Assembly: GCA_001303415.1 (NCBI GenBank)
Contig: LJTN01000027.1
Coordinates: forward strand, 1 to 36,527
Origin: Myxococcales bacterium SG8_38
GTDB lineage: Bacteria; Myxococcota_A; Polyangia; Polyangiales; Houyiibacteriaceae
DNA: 36,527 nucleotides
Reading direction: 5' to 3'
Part shown: in pieces, positions 16,261-25,765 of the stretch
Numbering within the stretch: the stretch's first letter is position 1
Layout of the letters: each line of letters starts with the position of its first letter
Translations under genes and position numbers: made by a program
Notes under the pieces: model-generated
The model's input: the letters and a program-made list of their open reading frames with translations, nothing else
Database searches by the model: none
What the model was told of the DNA's origin: nothing

Positions 16261-16267
16261 GCCTCGG

Positions 16268-18106
16268 ATGAACGATGTGGAAAACGACAAGCCTTGGGAG
16301 TTTGCCGGCTGGGGACGCGCTGAACGCCTCACGAGCTTATCGGCGAGCCTTCCGCTGACGCGCTTGGATCAACCCGAGAAGCATCTGCTTGGTAGCTGGC
16401 GCGCCACCGCAATCTGCGGCAATGACATCAGTTCCAGCGTTCTTTACGTGTCTGCCTTGTGCGCTGCGCAAGCGGGCGCGCTCGCCCCGGTCGTCTTGGT
16501 CGTCGTCGCAGTGGTCCTCTACCTCTATCGAAACGTTTATGCCGAGGTCGGTAGCGCGTTGCCGTTGAACGGTGGAACCTATACGGTCCTTCTGAACACG
16601 ACAAACAAGCGCATTGCTGCGGCGGCTGCCTGCCTCACTCTACTATCTTACATCGCCACGGCGGTCATCAGCGCGAGCGAAGGCATGCACTATGCTCACC
16701 ACCTTTGGGGAGGGTTGGACGTCTTCGCAGCCACCATCGGCGTCCTCGGCACCTTTGCTCTCCTGGGTATCATCGGGATTGGCGAGTCGGCGATCGTCGC
16801 GCTCGTGATCTTCATTTTGCACATCGCCGTCCTTGCGATCCTCGCAGTCGTTTGCGCTACCGTGGTCGTGCGAAACCCTTCGCTTTTGTTCGAAAATTGG
16901 CATCTCCCGTCGACGACCAGCGTTCCTCACGCGCTCTTCTTTGGATTCGCCGCGGCGATGCTCGGAATTAGCGGCTTCGAAAGCTCCGCCAACTTCATCG
17001 AGGAACAGAAGGAAGGAGTCTTTCCGAAGACGCTCCGCAACATGTGGATCGTGGTTTCGATCTTCAACCCCTTGATGAGTCTCCTTTCGCTGGGCCTTCT
17101 TCCGTTGGCAGATATTCAAAAAGTACCGCCCGATCTGCTCGCCCGCATGGGAGAGGTTGCAATGGGCCGAGAGCTTGGGCTTCTCGTCAGCGTGGATGCG
17201 GTGCTGGTCCTGTCCGGCGCCGTGCTGACGAGCTTCGTCGGGGTCACGGGCCTGGCGCGACGCATGGCGCTCGACCGCATCCTTCCTCAATTCCTGCTTC
17301 GCGAGAACAAGTGGAGAGGCACCAATCACTGGATTCTCCTCGGATTTTTGGCGCTGTGCGTCTCAATTTTGTTCATCACGCGCGGTGAGATCTCGTCTCT
17401 TGCGGGCGTGTATACGCTCGCCTTCTTGAGCGTGATGGCCTTGTTCGCGGTTGGCAACATGCTCCTCAAGGTAAAACGGGCCCGCCTCCCGCGCGCAGTC
17501 CGTGCGAGCTGGCCCGCCGTCACCATTGGCTTGTTCGCCGTTCTGCTCGGACTCTTGGGCAACATCATCCTCGACCCGATTAACGTAGAGATATTCGAAG
17601 TCTATTTCCTGGCAACGGCGGCCGTGGTTGCGTTGATGTTCATGCGTCGCGAGATGCTCAAGGTGGCGCTCTACGTAGTCAGGGCAATCGTCGAAAAGCT
17701 AGGCACGGCGAGCCAATGGATTCACGACCTCATCATGGGAGAGATTCAGCGCATCAGTGAGACTGCGATGGTGTATTTCACTCGCGGTGACAACATGGTC
17801 ACGCTCAATAGAGCTGTCCTCTACGTCCTTTCGAACGAACAGACTTCCCGCCTCAAGGTCATCCACGTTTACGAAGATGAGGCGACGATTCCCTCGGACC
17901 TCGCCGACCAGCTCAGAACCATCGATCATCTGTATCCACAACTGCGAATCGACTTCGTCGCGGTTAAGGGAAAGTTCACGCCCGAGGTCATCGAAGCGAT
18001 CTCTCGCCGCTACAGCATCCCCAAGAATCAGATGTTCATCGGCACCCCCGGCGACCATTTCCCTCATCGCATCGAAGACCTCGGGGGCGTGCGACTCATT
18101 CTCTAG
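16268..18106 (+). CDS. APC-superfamily amino-acid/organocation permease with cytoplasmic C-terminal domain
   Basis: The 612-residue protein has about 12 membrane helices in residues 40-470. The unwound helix-1 region is GSWRATAICGNDISSSV, a typical APC substrate-binding entry, and GFESSANFIEEQKEGVFPK (helix 6 and loop) is also typical. The final 130 residues are soluble and include MVTLNRAVLYVLSNEQTS and VIHVYEDEAT, resembling a universal-stress-protein-like regulatory tail as found in some APC transporters. Substrate is unknown. It is transcribed divergently from the sulP-dab operon across 752 bases, so shared control is possible but not shown. Confidence 0.85.
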   Translation: MNDVENDKPWEFAGWGRAERLTSLSASLPLTRLDQPEKHLLGSWRATAICGNDISSSVLYVSALCAAQAGALAPVVLVVVAVVLYLYRNVYAEVGSALPLNGGTYTVLLNTTNKRIAAAAACLTLLSYIATAVISASEGMHYAHHLWGGLDVFAATIGVLGTFALLGIIGIGESAIVALVIFILHIAVLAILAVVCATVVVRNPSLLFENWHLPSTTSVPHALFFGFAAAMLGISGFESSANFIEEQKEGVFPKTLRNMWIVVSIFNPLMSLLSLGLLPLADIQKVPPDLLARMGEVAMGRELGLLVSVDAVLVLSGAVLTSFVGVTGLARRMALDRILPQFLLRENKWRGTNHWILLGFLALCVSILFITRGEISSLAGVYTLAFLSVMALFAVGNMLLKVKRARLPRAVRASWPAVTIGLFAVLLGLLGNIILDPINVEIFEVYFLATAAVVALMFMRREMLKVALYVVRAIVEKLGTASQWIHDLIMGEIQRISETAMVYFTRGDNMVTLNRAVLYVLSNEQTSRLKVIHVYEDEATIPSDLADQLRTIDHLYPQLRIDFVAVKGKFTPEVIEAISRRYSIPKNQMFIGTPGDHFPHRIEDLGGVRLIL

Positions 18107-18123
18107 CTCGGTCCGCGCTTCCA

Positions 18124-18270
18124 TTAATCGAGCTTCTTGCGAAAACGCAACGAGGCGAAAACGGCGAGCACTGCGAGCGCGCCCAGGGAGGGGCCCTGAT
18201 CACGCTTTCCGAGGTGCGCGTGATGTTTCGAAGCGAAACCTCGGCGACCCGCCGGGAAGGGGACCAACAT
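18124..18270 (-). CDS. Small ORF ending in a membrane anchor plus basic tail (doubtful)
   Basis: A 48-residue minus-strand frame begins at ATG 18270, contains a His/Lys stretch (SKHHAHLGKRD) and ends in LGALAVLAVFASLRFRKKLD: a hydrophobic helix followed by a positively charged tail, stop at 18124. This layout is that of C-terminal sorting or anchor tails on secreted proteins. No ribosome site is evident and no exported body precedes it, so it may be the surviving tail of a deleted surface protein. Chance is a serious alternative. It fills most of the 216-base gap between the permease and the channel. Confidence 0.25.
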   Translation of the reverse strand: MLVPFPAGRRGFASKHHAHLGKRDQGPSLGALAVLAVFASLRFRKKLD

Positions 18271-18322
18271 TTGGAGCTTTCAGCGGCTTCGGCGCTAGCG
18301 GCTCGCCCTGAGGGCTTGTAGC

Positions 18323-19000
18323 ATGCGCCCGGGCTCGATAACCAAGCGCACCCGCAAGATACCGCGCAGCGCTGCCCTGCTGCTGGGAGTGCTCGTGCTG
18401 ATCGTGATCAGCCCGTCGCTCTCCTTCAAGGGTGGACGGCTCGTCGCCGAGCTGATCTTCGACGTCATCTTCATGACTGGCGTGTACGCCGTCGGACTCA
18501 GCCGGCACCGTTGGGCGTTTGCAGGCTTGAGCGCGATCACGCTGGCGGTTCGTTGGACCGAGCTGCTTCACAACGGCGGCGGGCTCGACGTTCTCGCTCT
18601 CGGTCTGACCGCAATTTGGCTCGCCTATGCGGCAAGCGTCATCATCGTCGACTTGTTTCAGCGGAGCGACGTGAACTCGGACACGATCCTCGGCGCCATC
18701 GTCACGTACCTGCCGGTCGGGATCGCCTTCATGATGGTCTTCCAAGTCCTCGAACTGAGATATCCGGGATCGTTCTCCGGATTGCCCGAAGGTGCGCACG
18801 ACCATCGGCACGCCATGGCGTCCTCGATGATGTACTTCAGCTTGGTCTGTCTCACCACCATGGGCTACGGCGACATCGCGCCCGTTACGGATTTTGCAAG
18901 GCCGTTGTCGGTGCTCGAAGGCGTCTTCGGGCAGCTTTACCTCGCGGTCATGATCGCAAGGCTGGTGGGGCTACACATCACGAGGCAGAAAGACGGTTAA
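18323..19000 (+). CDS. Small potassium channel (Ion_trans_2 type)
   Basis: The 225-residue membrane protein carries the potassium selectivity filter TTMGYGD at residues 178-184, preceded by a pore helix (HAMASSMMYFSLVCL) and followed by a last helix (VFGQLYLAVMIARLVGL). Four more hydrophobic segments lie in residues 17-140. It has no RCK/TrkA-N regulatory domain; the C-terminus stops a few residues after the last helix. The channel would pass K+ across the inner membrane. Its stop (TAA) overlaps that of the convergent RND pump gene in the palindrome TTAA at 18997-19000. Confidence 0.88.
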   Translation: MRPGSITKRTRKIPRSAALLLGVLVLIVISPSLSFKGGRLVAELIFDVIFMTGVYAVGLSRHRWAFAGLSAITLAVRWTELLHNGGGLDVLALGLTAIWLAYAASVIIVDLFQRSDVNSDTILGAIVTYLPVGIAFMMVFQVLELRYPGSFSGLPEGAHDHRHAMASSMMYFSLVCLTTMGYGDIAPVTDFARPLSVLEGVFGQLYLAVMIARLVGLHITRQKDG

Positions 19001-22000
19001 GCAGAAGGCGCGGGTGCGCTTGATGCCGACTGGGGGTCGCCAGTCTCGCCCGCTGCAGAGCCATCGTCGTCGATCTTGGCGTTGAAGAAAATAGCGTAAA
19101 GGACGGGCACGACCACCATGGTGAGGATGGTTGCAACCGCCAGGCCGAACACGATGGTGACGGCCATGGCGACGTAGAACGCATCGAGAAAGAGGGGAAC
19201 CAACCCCAAGATGGTGGTGAGCGCAGCCATGGCCACGGGCCGCAAGCGGCTCACGCCACTGTCCATGATGGCCTCGTAGGTGGATTTGCCTTCCTCCCGT
19301 TCGAGGTCGACCTGCTCCACCAGCACGATGGCGTTCTTGATCAGCATGCCCGAAAGGCTCAGGAAGCCGAGCAGCGCCATGAAGCCAAATGGCTGCCCGA
19401 GCAGGAGCAACCCCGCGGTGACGCCGATGATGGCAAGCGGCACGGCGAGCCAAATGACCAACGTTTGGCGGATGGCGTTGAAGAGGCCGACGACGATCAA
19501 GATCATGATGCCGACGAACATGGGAATTGGCGCGAAAAGCGCCGCCTGCGCATCGCGCTGTGATTCGTATTCGCCGCCCCACTCGACGTAGTAGCCCGCA
19601 GGAAAATCCAGCGCTTCCACTTGGGGCGCCAGACGGGCCCAGAGCGTCGGTGCGGAGTCGTTCGTCGGGTCGGTGACGACCGTGAGCGTACGCTTTCGGT
19701 TGCGACGCTCGACGACCTCGTCGGACCACACCGTGTCGAGGCCCGTCACCACGTTGGCCATCGGAATGTACCGTCGAGCAACCGGGCTCCAAATTGGAAT
19801 CTGCCGAAGATTGGCCACATCGACACGCGTGGGTGCGGGCTGACGGAACCGAACCGGGATGATCTCCTCCCCTTCCCGGTAGACCCCGGTCGTCTTTCCC
19901 TGAAACGTTCGAAGAATCGCGTCGGCTACGTTCTGGGTGGTGATGCCGTGAACGTCCACCTGCTCCTCGGAAAGCCGCGGGCGAATCAGTTTGACCCGCT
20001 CGTACCATCGGCCGCGAGAGCCCTTGGTATCCGGGTCGGCTTTGAAGATGGCAAGCACCTGCTCCTCGAGCTCCCGCAGCACGTCCGGGTCGGGGCCTAC
20101 CAAGCGGGCTTCGATCTTGCCAGGCTTGCTGGGTCCAAGATCGAAGGTGCGGCCAAAAACGATCGAGTCGGGAGCCGCCTGACGGACGTATTCTTCCGCG
20201 CGCTCGATGTCGCGAGCAAGCGTCTTGTAGTCTTCGATATCGATCAGGAACTGCGCGTAACCGCTGTGGGGCTTCTCGGGCGTGAACGTCAAAATGAAGC
20301 GAGGGGGTCCCTGCCCGATCGCCGTGGCCACGTGCGTCACGCCTTCGAGCTCGGCCAAGCCCTTCTCGACGACGGCCGCTTTGCGCTCGGTTTCATCGAT
20401 GTGCTGATCGATCGGCCAAAAAACGTCGACCCGGAGCTTCGGCGTCGTAGACGCCGGGAAGAACGCTTTGTCGGTGAACTGAAAGCCATACACGGAAGCC
20501 GCAAACAAGCCCACGACGATACCTACGGTCGCCCAGCGGCGGCGAAGGCAGAGGGCAAGAAACCCTCGGTAACCTCGATAGAACTTGGTGTTGTATGGAT
20601 CTTGGTCTGCGGAGTCGGAGCCTGCCTTGGAACCGCCCAGAAACCAGATCCCGAGCAGGGGCGTGATGGTCATCGCCGTGACCCAACTGAGCGAGAGTGA
20701 AATTCCGATCACGACGAACAACGAGCGACAAAATTCCCCCGTGCTGTCCGGAGACAACCCGATCGCAGCAAACGCGATGATGGCAATCGCCGTCGCTCCG
20801 AGCAGTGGCATCGAGGTCTGATGGGCAACCTCACTCGCTGCGGCTTCCGGGTCCATGCCGCGTTTGACTCGAATCAACATGCCATCGATGATCACGATGG
20901 CATTGTCGACCAGCATCCCGAGCGCGATGATGAGCGCCCCGAGCGAGATGCGCTCGAGCGCTACTCCCGCGGGCGACATGAAGATGAAGGTCATCGCGAT
21001 GGTGAGCACCAGCACGAAGCCGATGATCAAGCCGCTCCGAAGCCCCATGAAGATCAGGAGCACGGCAATCACGATGGCTACGGCCTCGACGAGATTGATC
21101 AAAAAGCCATTGATCGCCGTCGTGACCATGTCCGACTGCATGTAGATGACCTCGAGCTCCATTCCGAGCGGAATCTGCTGCTGCAGCTCCGCGAGGCGCT
21201 TCTTGATGCCTTCGCCCATGACCACTACGTTTCCGCCTTGTTCGGTGGAGACGCCGATTCCGATGGCTCGGTGGCCGTCCATGTGTAGCTTGTTCTCGGC
21301 AGGGTCTTGATAGCCCCGGACGATGGTGGCGATGTCGCGTAGCCGAGCTTGCGATTCGTCGCCTTTGGTGATGAGGATGTCTCCTAGGTCTTGCGAAGAA
21401 TGGATCAGCGAGTCGGGCCGAATCCGTAGATACTCGTTGCCGGCCTGCACCCTGCCCGCATCCACGACCACACCCTCGGCCACGAGCTGACTGCTGATAT
21501 CGTCGGCCGAAATGCCGATTTGCGAAAGCCTCTCTCGGTCGAACTCGACGTAGACCACTTCGTTGACCACGCCGAACAGCGTGACCTTGGCCACGTCCTT
21601 GACGAGCACCAGCTCTCTACGAAGCAGCTTGGCCACGTCATAGAGCTCTCGATAGCTGTACTCGTCTCCGTGTAACGCGAAGAACACCCCGTAGACGTCG
21701 GAATAGTCGTCGATGACGAGCGACGGACCGGCGCCCGGCGGCAGCTTCGATTGCGCATCGCCTACTTTGCGGCGAAGCTCGTCCCAGGCCTGGGGCAACG
21801 CTTTGCTCGGCACGGTCGAGCGCATTTCGACGCTGATGACCGATTTGCCTGGAGTGTTTCGAGATTCGATCTTCTTGATCTTTCCGAGCTGTTGGATCGC
21901 TAGCTCGATCTCGTTGCTCACCTCCTGTTCGACTTCGTACGGGCTCGCGCCGGGGTACGGCGTTACCACCAGCGCCTCTTTGATGGTGAACTCCGGATCC

Positions 22001-22107
22001 TCCAGACGTGGCAGGCTCGAAAAGCTCTGCATGCCCGCGTACAGCGCTACGATCGTCAGCACGACGACTGGCGTACGATTTCGGAGCGAAAAGTCGGTGA
22101 GGTTCAT
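18997..22107 (-). CDS. RND efflux pump, inner-membrane transporter (AcrB/MexB-like)
   Basis: The 1036-residue protein has the two-fold RND architecture: a first helix at 11-30, a porter domain, helices from about 330, a second porter domain, and the final helix block. Typical motifs are LVVTPYPGASPYEVEQEV near residue 50 and LGMLVDNAIVIIDGM around 397-411. The first acid of the AcrB proton-relay pair is Asp401, but the second position is Asn402. A lysine in the late block (GMLIKNAIVLVEQVD) fits AcrB Lys940. It exports drugs or other small molecules using the proton gradient. The ATG at 22107 overlaps the adaptor stop by four bases (ATGA); the 62 in-frame codons further upstream lie within the adaptor gene and are not used. 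Confidence 0.92.
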   Translation of the reverse strand: MNLTDFSLRNRTPVVVLTIVALYAGMQSFSSLPRLEDPEFTIKEALVVTPYPGASPYEVEQEVSNEIELAIQQLGKIKKIESRNTPGKSVISVEMRSTVPSKALPQAWDELRRKVGDAQSKLPPGAGPSLVIDDYSDVYGVFFALHGDEYSYRELYDVAKLLRRELVLVKDVAKVTLFGVVNEVVYVEFDRERLSQIGISADDISSQLVAEGVVVDAGRVQAGNEYLRIRPDSLIHSSQDLGDILITKGDESQARLRDIATIVRGYQDPAENKLHMDGHRAIGIGVSTEQGGNVVVMGEGIKKRLAELQQQIPLGMELEVIYMQSDMVTTAINGFLINLVEAVAIVIAVLLIFMGLRSGLIIGFVLVLTIAMTFIFMSPAGVALERISLGALIIALGMLVDNAIVIIDGMLIRVKRGMDPEAAASEVAHQTSMPLLGATAIAIIAFAAIGLSPDSTGEFCRSLFVVIGISLSLSWVTAMTITPLLGIWFLGGSKAGSDSADQDPYNTKFYRGYRGFLALCLRRRWATVGIVVGLFAASVYGFQFTDKAFFPASTTPKLRVDVFWPIDQHIDETERKAAVVEKGLAELEGVTHVATAIGQGPPRFILTFTPEKPHSGYAQFLIDIEDYKTLARDIERAEEYVRQAAPDSIVFGRTFDLGPSKPGKIEARLVGPDPDVLRELEEQVLAIFKADPDTKGSRGRWYERVKLIRPRLSEEQVDVHGITTQNVADAILRTFQGKTTGVYREGEEIIPVRFRQPAPTRVDVANLRQIPIWSPVARRYIPMANVVTGLDTVWSDEVVERRNRKRTLTVVTDPTNDSAPTLWARLAPQVEALDFPAGYYVEWGGEYESQRDAQAALFAPIPMFVGIMILIVVGLFNAIRQTLVIWLAVPLAIIGVTAGLLLLGQPFGFMALLGFLSLSGMLIKNAIVLVEQVDLEREEGKSTYEAIMDSGVSRLRPVAMAALTTILGLVPLFLDAFYVAMAVTIVFGLAVATILTMVVVPVLYAIFFNAKIDDDGSAAGETGDPQSASSAPAPSA

Positions 22108-23213
22108 CGACGGGTCTCGTCCGATTCTTTCATCTCGGTCACTTGCCGACCTTCGGTCAGCAGGTGGACGCCGCTCATGGCGATGGCCTCGCCCCCTCGA
22201 AGGCCGCTCTTGACCACGATCTTGTCTCCCGTCACCGCACCGACCTCGACCGGCTTCTTGGACACCCGCATCGACTCTGGGTCGACCAACCAAACGAACG
22301 GCTCCCTTTGCGCATCTGCGATCACGGCAGCTACCGGCACCAGGAAATCCTCGGCCTCCGTCGTGCGCAGGCCTGTGAGCACCAGCTTGGCCGTCATTCC
22401 CGCGAGCACGCCAACCTGGTCGGGCTTTCTCATGGTGAACGTCGCCCGGAAGGTCCGGGTGCTCGGATCGGCCGCCGTGGCGAGCTCGGTGAGCTCGACC
22501 GGAAACCCACGGCCCGGCAATGCCGAGAGCTCGACCATGGGCTTGGCCACGTTGTTGAACTTGTCGAAGTCGATGTCGTCTCGGCGCCCGGTGAGATCGC
22601 GCTCGGGAACGTCGACTACGACCTCCATCATCGACTCGTCTTGCAAGAGCAGAACCGGCTCGCGTGCTGCAACGTTGCGAAAGTCGGTCACCAGCTTGCG
22701 CGCGATGACTCCGTCGAAGGTCGCGCGGAGCCGGGTTTCCTCAAGCGCCTTCTTCTGGATTTGCAGCTCTGCGCGAGCCACGTCTCGGGAACGGGTTGCG
22801 ACGTCGAGGTCACGCTGGGTTCCGGACCCCGACGCAAAGAGCTTGCTCTCGCGGCGGTACTCGGCTTCCGCCAAACGCAGCCGTGCGAGCGCGGCATCGA
22901 CCTTGGCTTGATAGTCGCGCGCGTCGAGGCGCGACAGAATCTGTCCCTGCTTGACCCGCTGGCCCTCGTCGACGTTCCAGTCCACGATGCGGCCGGGCAC
23001 CTCGAACGCGAGCTCGACGACCTTGACCGCCTTGATGCGACCCGGGTAGTCGGGCCGAGTGCTCCCAGCCTGCCCTTCCAAGTGATAGATCTTGATTGGC
23101 CTCGTTCCAGGCTCGACTTCGACGACCTTCTCTTTCCCACAGCTCGCAGCCGCGAACGCGGTGGACAGCGAGAACGCCAGCATTAGGTCTCGAATGCGCA
23201 TCATGGAGAACAT
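22104..23213 (-). CDS. RND efflux periplasmic adaptor (HlyD/MFP family) lipoprotein
   Basis: The 369-residue protein carries a lipoprotein signal with Cys25 (AFAAASCGK). It contains the biotinyl-lipoyl half motifs (AFEVPGRIVDWNVDEGQRVK and LRATFDGVIARK), an alpha-helical hairpin between them (LARLRLAEAEYRRESKLFAS), and beta-barrel and membrane-proximal domains after residue 200. It bridges the RND transporter and the TolC-like protein. It is translationally coupled to the downstream pump gene and divergent from the outer-membrane component across about 170 bases. ATGs at codons 4 and 5 are alternative starts; no clear ribosome site decides. Confidence 0.9.
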   Translation of the reverse strand: MFSMMRIRDLMLAFSLSTAFAAASCGKEKVVEVEPGTRPIKIYHLEGQAGSTRPDYPGRIKAVKVVELAFEVPGRIVDWNVDEGQRVKQGQILSRLDARDYQAKVDAALARLRLAEAEYRRESKLFASGSGTQRDLDVATRSRDVARAELQIQKKALEETRLRATFDGVIARKLVTDFRNVAAREPVLLLQDESMMEVVVDVPERDLTGRRDDIDFDKFNNVAKPMVELSALPGRGFPVELTELATAADPSTRTFRATFTMRKPDQVGVLAGMTAKLVLTGLRTTEAEDFLVPVAAVIADAQREPFVWLVDPESMRVSKKPVEVGAVTGDKIVVKSGLRGGEAIAMSGVHLLTEGRQVTEMKESDETRR

Positions 23214-23386
23214 GGTGATGTCCGTCTCGGAAGCTCTTTTCGGGGTTCTTTCGCGGTCGCGGCAGCATAGGCAGCTCGATTCGCCTTGCCAAGGCCAAAG
23301 GCGAGCGCTGCGGCATCATGACGCCGCAAATCCTGGATAAATTCGCCCTACAGAAACCACCCGACGTCGTCTATGCTTCGCGCCCT

Positions 23387-25765
23387 ATGCGGCTGCTTTT
23401 TCTGTGTTTGGTCGTCTCGCTCTTCGGTGCTTCCAGCGTCGATGCGCAGACCCCGCAGCCTAAGATAGGCGTAGCCGCCGTCGTGGACGGACCCTCCCCC
23501 GTCTTCGATCAGATGATCTCCGAGCTCGGGCGAGAGATTAAGACGCAAGTCGGCGACCGTTTCGACGTGGTCTTCGTAGACATCGGAGTCCCAGGCGACT
23601 GGACCCGGGAGGGGGTCAAAGCGCAGTTGAATGGGGCATATGCAGATCCGAAAATCTCCGTGGTTTTTGGCTTGGGACACCTCACCTCCCGCGAAGTCGC
23701 CCAGCGCAACAACCTTCCCAAGCCCACCATTTTGCCTTTGGTCGTCGAAGCGGAGCGCCAAGGCTTGCCGCGCCGCGGGGACGTCAGTGGACGGCGAAAC
23801 CTCACGTACATCACCGAAGACTTCGATGTCTCGCGGGAAGCCGAGCGATTGCATGAGGTAGCGGGGAGTCAGCGGGTGGTCGTGCTCGCCGAGCAATCCG
23901 AAGAGGTGGTCTTGCCCTCGACCACCGAGCGCAAGCGCCTACCCGTCGTGTTTGCCGAACCCAGCGTGGAAGCGCTGCTTTCGGCGATCCCGCAAACTGC
24001 CGACGGCGTGGTGATCTCGTCCGTCCGGCAACTTTCCATCGAGGATCGCGTACGGCTCATGAGCTTCATCACTCAGAAACGTCTTCCAAACGTCGCGGTC
24101 AACCCGGATTGGCTTCAGCAAGGCGCGATGATGTCGATCCGCTCTGCGGACAACATGCCTCGGCGGGCGCAACGCGCCGCACTCAATCTCGATTTGATTT
24201 TGGAAGGCCGGCCGGCAAGCGAGATCCACGTGGAGTTCGAGGAACGGGAAGACCTCCAAATCAACGTGGACGCGGCACTGGCGATCGGGGTGCGGCCGAC
24301 CTTTGAAGTCTTGATCGAGGCCGAGATCGTGGGAGCCGACGCAGTTGATCCCGCGAGCCAGGTGTCGATGGATGGCGTGATGTACGAAGCCGTCTCCAAC
24401 AATCTCGACCTTCTGGTCTCCGAAAAATTCGTCGAAGCTGGAGAGGAGGGTGTTAAGGTCGAGCGAGGGCCCCTTCTCCCTCAAGGCCAGCTCGAGGTGG
24501 GCGCCGTGCTTCGCGATCCGGATCGCGTGCCGCCGGGCGCTCAGATCGCCGAACGGCAAGCCTCGACCTTCGCCCGGGCCAGCCAGAGCATTTACTCCGA
24601 GCAGGCCTGGACTCGATTCAAATCCCGGCGGCTCCTTCAGGAGGGCCGTGAGTACGGATACTTCGTCGACGTCCTCGACGTCATGCTCCAAGCTGGGGTT
24701 GCGTATGTCGCCGTGTTGAGGGCCACCGCGCAGGAACGAATCCAGCGTCGCAACATCCGCCTCACCCGCGATTACCTCGAGCTTGCCCGTCTACGCCTGG
24801 AGGTCGGCGTCGCCAATGCAAGTGAGCTCTATCGCTGGCAAGTTCAGCTTGCCGACAATCAACAATCGGTGGTCGACGCACGGGCGGTGGTGGAGCAAAC
24901 CAAAATCGAGCTCAACCGCGTGCTCAATCGACCCTCGGAGCAGGCCATCACGCCGATCGATCTTCCCACAGACGAACACGGCCTTGCGCTAGCTCCTGAG
25001 GATCCGATTGCCAAGTACATGAACGACCCGTGGTCGTTCGAGGTCTTGCGCGATTTCATGGTCCAGGAAGGCTTCCGAAATTCACCGGAAGCCCGTCAGA
25101 CCGAGGCCCGCAAAGCCGCCGAGGAGCGCGTCAAGGAAGGGCGCGGCCGGCAGCTCTGGCTTCCAGACTTCTTCGTCGAGGGCGGTGTCCAGCATGACTT
25201 CTGGCGCGACGGAAAGGGCTCGACCACTCCCGTCATTCCAGGAGTGCCCGACGGCCTCTTTCCCGAGCCCGACAAGTTTGGTTGGGATGTAGGTCTCTAT
25301 TTGTCGATTCCCGTTTCACGCGGAGGCTCCGGCGTCGCAGCCATGCGCGAGAGCGCCCGCTTGGTGGAGCGGCTCGAGGCGGTGCTCGATCGCGTGGCGC
25401 AACAGATCGATACCGGGGTCCGCACCGAGCTCTACAGCGCCGGCGCGGCGCTGATGGCCGTGACCCTGACCCGCAACGCCGCCGAGGCCGCGCGAAACAA
25501 CCTCGAGCTGGTGACCGACCTCTACCGCCGAGGCAAGGTCGACATCATCACCTTGGTCGACGCCCAAACCCAGAGCTTGGTTTCAAACCTGGCCGCGTCA
25601 GACGCCGCCTACGACTATTTGCTGGCCTTGCTCTTCGTGAATCGAGAAGTCGGCCACTACCGCAACCTCGACACCCTTGAAGCCGTGCAAGACTTCTCGC
25701 GAAGGCTCAACGAATTCGTGATGGCCGCAGAGCGCGGAGAATCGAGCGCGGTTCCGGCGCCGTGA
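23387..25765 (+). CDS. TolC-type outer-membrane efflux protein with N-terminal ABC-substrate-binding-like domain
   Basis: Starting at ATG 23387 gives 792 residues with a clean signal peptide (MRLLFLCLVVSLFGASSVDA, cut before Gln21); the ATG at 23318 would bury it. Residues 25-315 resemble the ABC_sub_bind (PF04392) family: an alternating Rossmann-like pattern, and near the end NLDLILEGRPASEIHVEFE and INVDAALAIGVRPTFEVLIE, which match its 'inlk.AkalGl.iP..ll..Ad' signature. Residues about 325-790 are a TolC/OprM protein: two long coiled helical pairs (NIRLTRDYLELARLRLEVGV and NNLELVTDLYRRGKVDIITL) with barrel strands. TolC proteins are usually 430-500 residues, so the front domain is an extra. 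It is the partner of the divergent RND genes. Confidence 0.85.
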   Translation: MRLLFLCLVVSLFGASSVDAQTPQPKIGVAAVVDGPSPVFDQMISELGREIKTQVGDRFDVVFVDIGVPGDWTREGVKAQLNGAYADPKISVVFGLGHLTSREVAQRNNLPKPTILPLVVEAERQGLPRRGDVSGRRNLTYITEDFDVSREAERLHEVAGSQRVVVLAEQSEEVVLPSTTERKRLPVVFAEPSVEALLSAIPQTADGVVISSVRQLSIEDRVRLMSFITQKRLPNVAVNPDWLQQGAMMSIRSADNMPRRAQRAALNLDLILEGRPASEIHVEFEEREDLQINVDAALAIGVRPTFEVLIEAEIVGADAVDPASQVSMDGVMYEAVSNNLDLLVSEKFVEAGEEGVKVERGPLLPQGQLEVGAVLRDPDRVPPGAQIAERQASTFARASQSIYSEQAWTRFKSRRLLQEGREYGYFVDVLDVMLQAGVAYVAVLRATAQERIQRRNIRLTRDYLELARLRLEVGVANASELYRWQVQLADNQQSVVDARAVVEQTKIELNRVLNRPSEQAITPIDLPTDEHGLALAPEDPIAKYMNDPWSFEVLRDFMVQEGFRNSPEARQTEARKAAEERVKEGRGRQLWLPDFFVEGGVQHDFWRDGKGSTTPVIPGVPDGLFPEPDKFGWDVGLYLSIPVSRGGSGVAAMRESARLVERLEAVLDRVAQQIDTGVRTELYSAGAALMAVTLTRNAAEAARNNLELVTDLYRRGKVDIITLVDAQTQSLVSNLAASDAAYDYLLALLFVNREVGHYRNLDTLEAVQDFSRRLNEFVMAAERGESSAVPAP

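Noticed and set aside
15463-16332. 289-residue minus-strand ORF upstream of sulP
   Set aside because: It is Arg/Ser-rich, overlaps the starts of both sulP and the permease, and has no recognisable domain.
18200-18811. 203-residue minus-strand ORF
   Set aside because: It is antisense to the potassium channel and has a charged, low-complexity composition typical of shadow frames.
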